Assembly: GCA_017577895.1 (NCBI GenBank)
Contig: PKQY01000002.1
Span: forward strand, 5,557-69,556
DNA: 64,000 nucleotides
Source of the DNA: Bacillota bacterium
GTDB lineage: Bacteria > Bacillota > Bacilli > ZCTH02-B2
Direction: 5' to 3'
Position numbers and translations under genes: made by a program
Part shown: piece after piece, positions 58,720 to 64,000 of the stretch
Position numbering within the stretch: the first letter of the stretch is position 1
How the letters are laid out: every line of letters begins with the position of its first letter
Notes under the pieces: model-generated
Seen by the model: the letters and a program-made list of their open reading frames with translations, nothing else
Database searches by the model: none
What the model was told of the DNA's origin: nothing

Positions 58720-59439
58720 ATGCCCGTTTTATTGAGCGTTCAGGAGTTGACCAAGCGGTTTAAAGGATTGGTGGCAGTATCCAAAGTCAGTTTCGACGTG
58801 CATCAAGGGGAAATTGTCGGCTTGATCGGTCCCAACGGCGCGGGGAAAACGACCTTGTTCCATTCCATTTGCGGTTATCACAAGCCCGACGAAGGAACCA
58901 TCACCTTCAAGGGCGAACCGATCACGGGGCTGTATCCGGAGCAAATTTGCAAAAAAGGCATTGCCCGGACCTTCCAGATCGTCCAGCCCTTCGGCAATTT
59001 GACGGTGCTGGAAAACGTCATGGTCGGGGCGTTTAATCACACGAATCAGACGCACGTGGCTCGGGAGGAGGCCCTGCGCCAGCTGGAGCTGGTCGGCCTG
59101 TCCAACAAATTGCACGTAAACATGGCCGATTTGACCTTTGCCGAGCAAAAGAAAGTGGAAATGGCCAGGGCCTTGGCCACCCGACCCCAACTGTTGTTTT
59201 TGGACGAGGTCATGTCCGGTTTGAACCCGACCGAAGTGAGTGAAATGATCGAATTGATCCGCGCCATTCGGGATCGCGGGACGACGATTGTCTTTATCGA
59301 ACATTTGATGGCGGCGGTCATGTCCCTCTCCGATCGGGTCATCGTCATGCACCATGGGAAAAAGATTGCCGATGGCAAGCCGGAAGAAGTGACGCAAGAC
59401 GAGACGGTCATCGAAGCGTATTTGGGAGGGGTCCTGTGA
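58720..59439 (+). CDS. Branched-chain-type ABC ATPase LivG-like
   Basis: 239-aa ATPase. Walker A GPNGAGKTT near residue 38, Q-loop RTFQIVQPFGNLTVLENVMV, the degenerate LivG-type signature LTFAEQKKVEMARALA and Walker B LLFLDEVMSGLNPTE. ATG 58720 after GAAAGAGGGAAAAGT is preferred over ATG 58702, which lies upstream of it. It overlaps the LivF gene by about 1-4 bp. Confidence 0.9.
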   Translation: MPVLLSVQELTKRFKGLVAVSKVSFDVHQGEIVGLIGPNGAGKTTLFHSICGYHKPDEGTITFKGEPITGLYPEQICKKGIARTFQIVQPFGNLTVLENVMVGAFNHTNQTHVAREEALRQLELVGLSNKLHVNMADLTFAEQKKVEMARALATRPQLLFLDEVMSGLNPTEVSEMIELIRAIRDRGTTIVFIEHLMAAVMSLSDRVIVMHHGKKIADGKPEEVTQDETVIEAYLGGVL

Positions 59440-60143
59440 TGCTGGAAGTGGAAAACCTGGCGGCTGGCTATGGCCCGATGCAAGTGTTGCACGGCATGAC
59501 GTTCCGAGTTCAGGAAGGTCAGTTGGTCTCCCTCTTGGGCACCAATGGTGCCGGCAAAACGACCACGTTGCGGACGATTTCCGGCTTGTTGAAAACCCGG
59601 AGCGGACGAGTGCGTTTTTTGGGGGAAGACATTACGCGCGCGTCGGCCAGCGACATCGTCAAGGCCGGTCTGGTCCAGGTGCCGGAAGGGCGGAAGTTGT
59701 TCGTCGACATGACGGTGATGGAAAACTTGGAATTGGGGGCCTACACGCCCAAAGCGCGGAAAAACCGCAAAAAAAATTTGGAGTGGGTGTTTGAGCTGTT
59801 TCCCATCCTCAAAGAGCGGCAAAAACAGCTGGTGGGCAGCATGAGCGGCGGCCAACAGCAGATGGTGGCCATTGCCCGGGGACTGATGGCAGAACCGAAA
59901 CTGTTGATCATGGACGAGCCGTCCATCGGCCTGTCTCCCTTGTTGACGAAGCAAGTGTTTGACATTATCCGCACCATCAAGGAACAAGGGGTGACGGTGC
60001 TGTTGGTGGAACAAAACCTCGACCAAGCGTTGGCCATGTCCGATTATGCCTATGTGGTGGAACACGGGCGGGTCGTCATGTCCGGCACCGGCGAGGAATT
60101 GATGAAAGATGAAAACTTGAAAAAGGCCTATTTGGGCATGTAA
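59439..60143 (+). CDS. Branched-chain-type ABC ATPase LivF-like
   Basis: 234-aa ATPase partner of LivG. Walker A GTNGAGKTT near residue 36, the LivF hallmark VPEGRKLFVDMTVMENLELG, signature MSGGQQQMVAIARGL and Walker B LLIMDEPSIGLSP. GTG 59436 and ATG 59439 are both possible, overlapping the LivG stop. It completes the transporter ATPase pair. Confidence 0.9.
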   Translation: MLEVENLAAGYGPMQVLHGMTFRVQEGQLVSLLGTNGAGKTTTLRTISGLLKTRSGRVRFLGEDITRASASDIVKAGLVQVPEGRKLFVDMTVMENLELGAYTPKARKNRKKNLEWVFELFPILKERQKQLVGSMSGGQQQMVAIARGLMAEPKLLIMDEPSIGLSPLLTKQVFDIIRTIKEQGVTVLLVEQNLDQALAMSDYAYVVEHGRVVMSGTGEELMKDENLKKAYLGM

Positions 60144-60189
60144 ACCCCCGCGCAGTTGTCGGTTCCCGGTACAGAAAGGAGCAAGGTCG

Positions 60190-60960
60190 TTGGCGGAATC
60201 GATCAAATCGGTGGAGAAATTGCTTCAGATTTTAAATTGCTTTTCCCTGGACAAACGGGAATGGTCCATTAAAGAGTTGCACGAAGAAACCGGGTTGAAC
60301 AAAAGCACCATTTACCGCTTGCTGTCGACATTGGAGAAACACGGGTATATGGAACAAAACCCGGTCAATCAAAAGTACTACCTCGGTTTCCGCTTTTTCC
60401 ACCTGGGCAGTATCGTGCAGAATTCGTTGGATTTGCGACAAGCGGCGTTGCCGGTGATGAAACGGCTGGCGGAGGAAACGAAAGAAACCATCGAATTGAA
60501 CATCATCGACCAGAACCAGCGCATCTGCATCGACAAAGTGGACAGCCCGGAAACGGTGCGGAATTTCGTCCGGGTCGGCGAACGAAATTCCCTGCATTTG
60601 GGGGCGTCGGGAAAGATTTTGTTGGCCCATTTGGACCGGGAGACGCAGCGCGCCATCTTACAGAAATACGGTCTGGACGAAGAACGGCAGCGCCAAATCT
60701 TGCAAGAGCTGGACAAAATCCAGCAGGACGGCTATGCCGTGACCCGCGGGGAGCGGGTGCCGGGCAGCTTTGCCATCGCCGTCCCCATCCGGGATCACAC
60801 AGGACAGGTGGTGGCGGGATTGACGATGGCCGGCCCGATTCAACGCTTAAGCGATGCCCTGTTAAATGACACCATCGGCAAAGTAAAACAGGCCGGGTTG
60901 GAGATTTCCGAACGGCTCGGTTATATGCGGTCGTCGGCGGGTGGGGTGCGCCATGAATGA
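60190..60960 (+). CDS. IclR-family transcriptional regulator
   Basis: 256-aa regulator. The N-terminal winged helix (about residues 5-70) has SVEKLLQILNCFSLDKREWS and the recognition region EETGLNKSTIYRLLSTLEKH. The C-terminal effector domain has SPETVRNFVRVGERNSLHLG, GASGKILLAHL and VPGSFAIAVPIRDHTGQVVA. TTG start after GAAAGGAGCAAGGTCG. It probably controls the surrounding catabolic genes in response to a pathway acid. Its end overlaps the next gene by 8 bp. Confidence 0.92.
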   Translation: MAESIKSVEKLLQILNCFSLDKREWSIKELHEETGLNKSTIYRLLSTLEKHGYMEQNPVNQKYYLGFRFFHLGSIVQNSLDLRQAALPVMKRLAEETKETIELNIIDQNQRICIDKVDSPETVRNFVRVGERNSLHLGASGKILLAHLDRETQRAILQKYGLDEERQRQILQELDKIQQDGYAVTRGERVPGSFAIAVPIRDHTGQVVAGLTMAGPIQRLSDALLNDTIGKVKQAGLEISERLGYMRSSAGGVRHE

Positions 60961-62251
60961 GTGGAACCAACTGCTGTCTTTTGCACAACAGACCTCGTTA
61001 GGGGACGTGCCGCCGGAGGTGGTGGCGCGGGCCAAACTCATCTTGTTGGATTCGATGGGGGCTATCATTCACGGCAATCAAACGGAGGAAGTCCGGCAAT
61101 TTGCGACGATGCATGCGGCGAGTGACGGCGTGCCGGTGTTGGGCTTGTCCATTCTCGTACCCGAGGTCATCGCCGCCATGGCCAATGCTCAAGGCATGGT
61201 CAGTCAGGAGCTGGATGAAGGAAATGTGTACGCCAAAGGACATCCGGCCAGCCATATTTTGCCGGCCCTGCTGGCGGTGGCTTATCGGCAAAACAGTGCC
61301 GGTGCCCCTTTTTTGGAAAGTTTTTTGCTCGGGTATGAAATTTCGGCGCGTCTCGGGCATGCCATCCGCCTCAAGCCCGCCATTCATCCCCACGGCAATT
61401 GGGCCATGGTGGGCGGCAGCCTAGCCGTTGGAAAACTGCTCGGGTGGACCGGCGAGAAGCTGGCCCAAGCTTTGGCCATGTCGGCTTCGTTGCCCATGGT
61501 GAGCCTGTGGGAGAACGCCTTTCACGGGCATCGCATCCGGGACGTGTATGTCGGCGTCGTTAACGCCGTCAACACCCTCGTTCCCTCGTTAGTCAGTGCC
61601 GGTTATACGGCGTCCTTGAACGGTTTTCAGGCGATTTTTGATGGGATTCTTGGAGAAGGGCTGGATTGGGAGAAAGCCGTGTCCCGTTTAGGGTCGGAGT
61701 ATTTTTTGATGAAAAACTATTTCAAGGAATTGTCCTACTGCCGATATTGCCACAGTCCCATCGAGGCGGTCGCGGCCTTGATACAGCAGGAAAGCATCGA
61801 TTGGAAAACAGTTCGCCGCATCGATGTGTATACGTATCGCGCCGCGGCCCAATTGAACCGGCAAACAGTGGAAAATGCCTTTGCCGCCAAGTTTTCGATT
61901 CCGGCGGCCATGGCCGACTGGCTCTGTCAGCGATACCCGGAACTGGATGCGGAGGCGCTGGCGAAAAAAATTTTTGTGCATGAAGACGCTGCCATCGAAG
62001 CCAAGTTGCCGGCGGAACGCAACAGCCGGGTCGTGGTGACGTTGTCGGATGGAACCGTTCTTTCCCACTATCAGGTCGGTGCAAAAGGCGATCCGCAACA
62101 TCCTTTTCAGGAAGACGACGTGAAGCAGAAGTTGTTGGATTTGGCAGGACCCGTCATCGGTCGGGACCGTTGTTTCCGACTGATTGACGTGTGCCTGAAC
62201 ATTGAACGGCACGACGTCGATGATCTCATCCGTTTGTGTATCGGGCCATGA
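60953..62251 (+). CDS. MmgE/PrpD family protein, copy 2
   Basis: 432-aa paralogue of the protein at 48987 with the same motifs: AKLILLDSMGAIIHGNQTEE, QELDEGNVYAKGHPASHILP, HPHGNWAMVGGSLAVGKLLG and SYCRYCHSPIEAVAALI. The second copy within 12 kb suggests two dehydratase/isomerase steps or a hetero-oligomer. ATG 60953 (GGTGGGGTGCGCC upstream) lies inside the iclR end, so it is translationally coupled to the regulator. Confidence 0.85.
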   Translation: MNEWNQLLSFAQQTSLGDVPPEVVARAKLILLDSMGAIIHGNQTEEVRQFATMHAASDGVPVLGLSILVPEVIAAMANAQGMVSQELDEGNVYAKGHPASHILPALLAVAYRQNSAGAPFLESFLLGYEISARLGHAIRLKPAIHPHGNWAMVGGSLAVGKLLGWTGEKLAQALAMSASLPMVSLWENAFHGHRIRDVYVGVVNAVNTLVPSLVSAGYTASLNGFQAIFDGILGEGLDWEKAVSRLGSEYFLMKNYFKELSYCRYCHSPIEAVAALIQQESIDWKTVRRIDVYTYRAAAQLNRQTVENAFAAKFSIPAAMADWLCQRYPELDAEALAKKIFVHEDAAIEAKLPAERNSRVVVTLSDGTVLSHYQVGAKGDPQHPFQEDDVKQKLLDLAGPVIGRDRCFRLIDVCLNIERHDVDDLIRLCIGP

Positions 62252-62265
62252 AGGAGCGATGACGC

Positions 62266-62883
62266 GTGTTCTTTGAGATGTCCCAGCTTTCGGAACGGGA
62301 TAAATACCGCATGTTGACCAGTTGTATCGTGCCGCGGCCCATCGCCTGGGTTTCGACCATGGATCGCAACGGCGTGCTGAATGCCGCGCCGTTCAGCTTC
62401 TTTACCGGCGTCTCCATCGAGCCGCCGCTGGTGTTGTTTGCGGTGGAACGGCGGCACGGCCAAAAGAAAGACACGTTGGTCAACATTGAAGCGACCGGAG
62501 AATTTGTCGTCAATGTCGTCACCGAATCGACGGTGCAGGCCATGAACGAGACATCGCGGGATTTTCTTCCCGAAGAAGATGAATTTGCGCTGGCGGGGTT
62601 GACCCCGATGCCCAGCGTTCATGTCCGCGTGCCGGCCATTCAGGAATCGCCCATTCACCTCGAATGCGTCCTGCGGGACATTCATGAGGTCGGTTCTTCC
62701 CCGCACGCGTTGGTCATCGGGGAAGTGGTCGGGGTACGCGTGCAGGATACGTTCATCCGCGATGGACGCGTCGACATGGCGAAACTGCAGGCGGTCGGTC
62801 GCATGGGCGGAAAGTATTACACCCGGGCGTCGGCCCAGATGTTTACGCTGGACCGTTTGGACTGGCGCAAAACGGAAATATAA
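62266..62883 (+). CDS. Flavin-reductase-fold FMN-binding protein
   Basis: 205-aa split-barrel protein of the flavin reductase-like family. N-terminal KYRMLTSCIVPRPIAWVSTM, NAAPFSFFTGVSIEPPLVLF and the C-terminal VGRMGGKYYTRASAQMFTL. Members bind FMN; some supply reduced flavin to monooxygenases, others are flavin-dependent oxidoreductases. No partner monooxygenase was found in the window. GTG start after AAGGAGCGATGACGC, 14 bp downstream of the second MmgE/PrpD gene. Confidence 0.83.
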   Translation: MFFEMSQLSERDKYRMLTSCIVPRPIAWVSTMDRNGVLNAAPFSFFTGVSIEPPLVLFAVERRHGQKKDTLVNIEATGEFVVNVVTESTVQAMNETSRDFLPEEDEFALAGLTPMPSVHVRVPAIQESPIHLECVLRDIHEVGSSPHALVIGEVVGVRVQDTFIRDGRVDMAKLQAVGRMGGKYYTRASAQMFTLDRLDWRKTEI

Positions 62884-62938
62884 CGCTTTCAACACCATGA
62901 GGCGTGATCCATACACGTGCATTTTACCCGTTCATTTT

Positions 62939-63020
62939 AAAGGAGGTGATGTCAACGGGAGGGGCCAAGCGAAATCGAACAAACCTTTTTATCCATGCCT
63001 TGTTGGCAAACGACAAGTGA
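62939..63020 (+). other. Orphan anti-16S match with a 23-codon ORF
   Basis: AAAGGAGGTGAT (62939-62950) is an almost complete match to the 16S rRNA 3' end. The ATG it runs into (62949) opens a 23-aa frame, MSTGGAKRNRTNLFIHALLA to TGA at 63020. Spacing to the ATG is too short for normal initiation, so this may be a leader peptide, a standby site or a remnant. Confidence 0.35.
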
Positions 63021-63036
63021 ACAGGGGGATGATGCG

Positions 63037-64000
63037 ATGAAGAAGAAACTGGGACTGACATTGCTCGCCTTTTTACTGGCGATTGGTGTGACCGCTTGCA
63101 ATTCCGGTTCCACCGGCGATAGCGGCAATGAAGGTGCGAGCGGCTCCCAAGGTGCCGTGAAGGAAGTGAAAATCGGATCGCTGCACCCGTTGAGCGGTGC
63201 GTTGGCGATTGACGGCCAACAAATGGAAAACGCCGTGAAGATGGCCGTCGATGAAGTGAACGAAGCCGGCGGCATTCAATCCCTCGGCGGCGCCAAAGTG
63301 GTGTTGATTTCCGGCGACAGCGAAAACAAACCGGAAAAGGGCGTGTCCGAGGTGCAACGCATGGCCCGTGAAGGCGTGGTCGGCATTGTCGGTACCTACA
63401 CCAGTGCGGTCACCTTGGCGGCGACACAAGAAGCGGAAAAACAAAAAATCCCGTTTGTCGTCGACATTACGGTTTCCAATGAAGTGACCGAACGGGGCTT
63501 CAAGTATACTTTCCGGATTCAACCCAACGCCAAATTGATGTCGGAAAACTTCTTGAGCTATTTTAAAGAACTGAACGAAAGCACCGGCAATCAATTGAAA
63601 ACGGCGGTTATCGTACACGAGGACTCGGTCTTCGGTTCCGGAATTGCCAGTTACATCTTGCAGAACGCGGACAAAGCCGGTCTGGAAATTTTGGACGTCT
63701 TGTCCCACCCGGCCAGCACGTTGGATTTGACGTCGGATATTACCCGTATCAAGTCGCTCAATCCTGACGTGATCATTGCGACGACGTATTTGTCGGACGG
63801 TGACTTGTTCGTTAAGAACCTGTACAACTCCGGCTTCTGGCCGAAGGTGCTCATCGGTGTCGCCAACGGTGCTTTCAGCAATGCCAAGTTCATTACCGAA
63901 AACATTGAAATCAACCACCATATTATGGATGTCAACTACACCATCAATCCCAAAAGCGAGTTAGCCCAAGAAGTCAAGAAGCGTTACAAAGAATTGTATG
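63037..64000 (+). CDS. Liv-type substrate-binding lipoprotein, partial
   Basis: Extracytoplasmic receptor of the Liv-type importer, cut by the window end after about 321 residues. Signal peptide with lipobox GVTAC (lipid Cys at 21), a Gly/Ser linker, then VKIGSLHPLSGALAIDGQQM and EVNEAGGIQSLGGAKVVLIS, the type I periplasmic-binding fold. RIQPNAKLMSENFL and VVGIVGTYTSAVTLA also fit the family. ATG 63037 fixes the lipoprotein start. The stop lies beyond the window. Ligand unknown. Confidence 0.93.
   Translation, partial: MKKKLGLTLLAFLLAIGVTACNSGSTGDSGNEGASGSQGAVKEVKIGSLHPLSGALAIDGQQMENAVKMAVDEVNEAGGIQSLGGAKVVLISGDSENKPEKGVSEVQRMAREGVVGIVGTYTSAVTLAATQEAEKQKIPFVVDITVSNEVTERGFKYTFRIQPNAKLMSENFLSYFKELNESTGNQLKTAVIVHEDSVFGSGIASYILQNADKAGLEILDVLSHPASTLDLTSDITRIKSLNPDVIIATTYLSDGDLFVKNLYNSGFWPKVLIGVANGAFSNAKFITENIEINHHIMDVNYTINPKSELAQEVKKRYKELY

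Noticed and set aside
48987..62883. Assignment of the cluster as the known nicotinate fermentation pathway
   Set aside because: No B12-dependent 2-methyleneglutarate mutase, no hydroxymethylglutarate dehydrogenase, no nicotinate hydroxylase and no hydroxynicotinate reductase are seen; only the end enzymes are similar in class.

Overview
This window is a chromosomal segment of a spore-forming Bacillales bacterium, probably thermophilic and fairly GC-rich. The sporulation genes gerD, cwlD, kbaA, pdaB and a YjcZ-type peptide support this, together with Bacillus-like gene order (rplM-rpsI-ybaK-cwlD-salA-gerD-kbaA-pdaB), the cdaA-cdaR-glmM unit and strong AAAGGAGG ribosome binding sites. I cannot name the genus from sequence alone.

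Layout. 1-1775: end of fusA, then tuf and its terminator. 1.9-17.3 kb: the S10-spc-alpha ribosomal superoperon (rpsJ to rplQ) with secY, adk, map, a KOW protein, infA, rpmJ and rpoA. 17.4-21.7 kb: ECF transporter energy module (ecfA1, ecfA2, ecfT), truA, rplM-rpsI. 21.8-27.4 kb: an enoyl-CoA hydratase, then the ybaK-cwlD-salA-gerD-kbaA-pdaB sporulation and germination region. 27.4-29.1 kb: nine clustered tRNA genes, a YjcZ-type ORF and a separate tRNA-Gly. 29.2-32.7 kb: c-di-AMP synthase, its regulator and glmM. 32.7-36.3 kb: a small accessory patch with a three-gene operon (two paralogous membrane coiled-coil proteins around an ArsR-type regulator), a glycosyltransferase/acyltransferase pair, decayed padR and DUF1129-like genes, and csaA. 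36.3-47.6 kb: assimilatory sulfate metabolism with siroheme genes (SUMT/HemD fusion, CbiX), a sulfate ABC transporter, siroheme sulfite reductase, APS reductase and an ATP sulfurylase/APS kinase fusion. 47.6-48.8 kb: BdbC/BdbD disulfide pair. 48.9-64 kb: a catabolic cluster.

The catabolic cluster is the most unusual part. It has two MmgE/PrpD proteins, a fumarate-reductase-type flavoprotein, an isochorismatase-fold amidohydrolase, a hydantoinase-like cyclic amidohydrolase, LeuC/LeuD-type hydro-lyase subunits, an isocitrate-lyase/PEP-mutase-type lyase, a complete Liv-type ABC importer, an IclR regulator and a flavin-reductase-fold protein. Together these look like uptake of a small nitrogen-containing or cyclic acid, ring or amide hydrolysis, isomerisation and hydration, and C-C cleavage to central metabolites. 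No described pathway matches fully. The flavoprotein gene is preceded by a strong promoter and a leader of about 185 nt that I can fold by eye into a three-way junction. One arm can alternatively pair with the region just before the start codon. This is a candidate undescribed riboswitch-like element.

All functional calls come from reading translated motifs and gene context; no database search was run.
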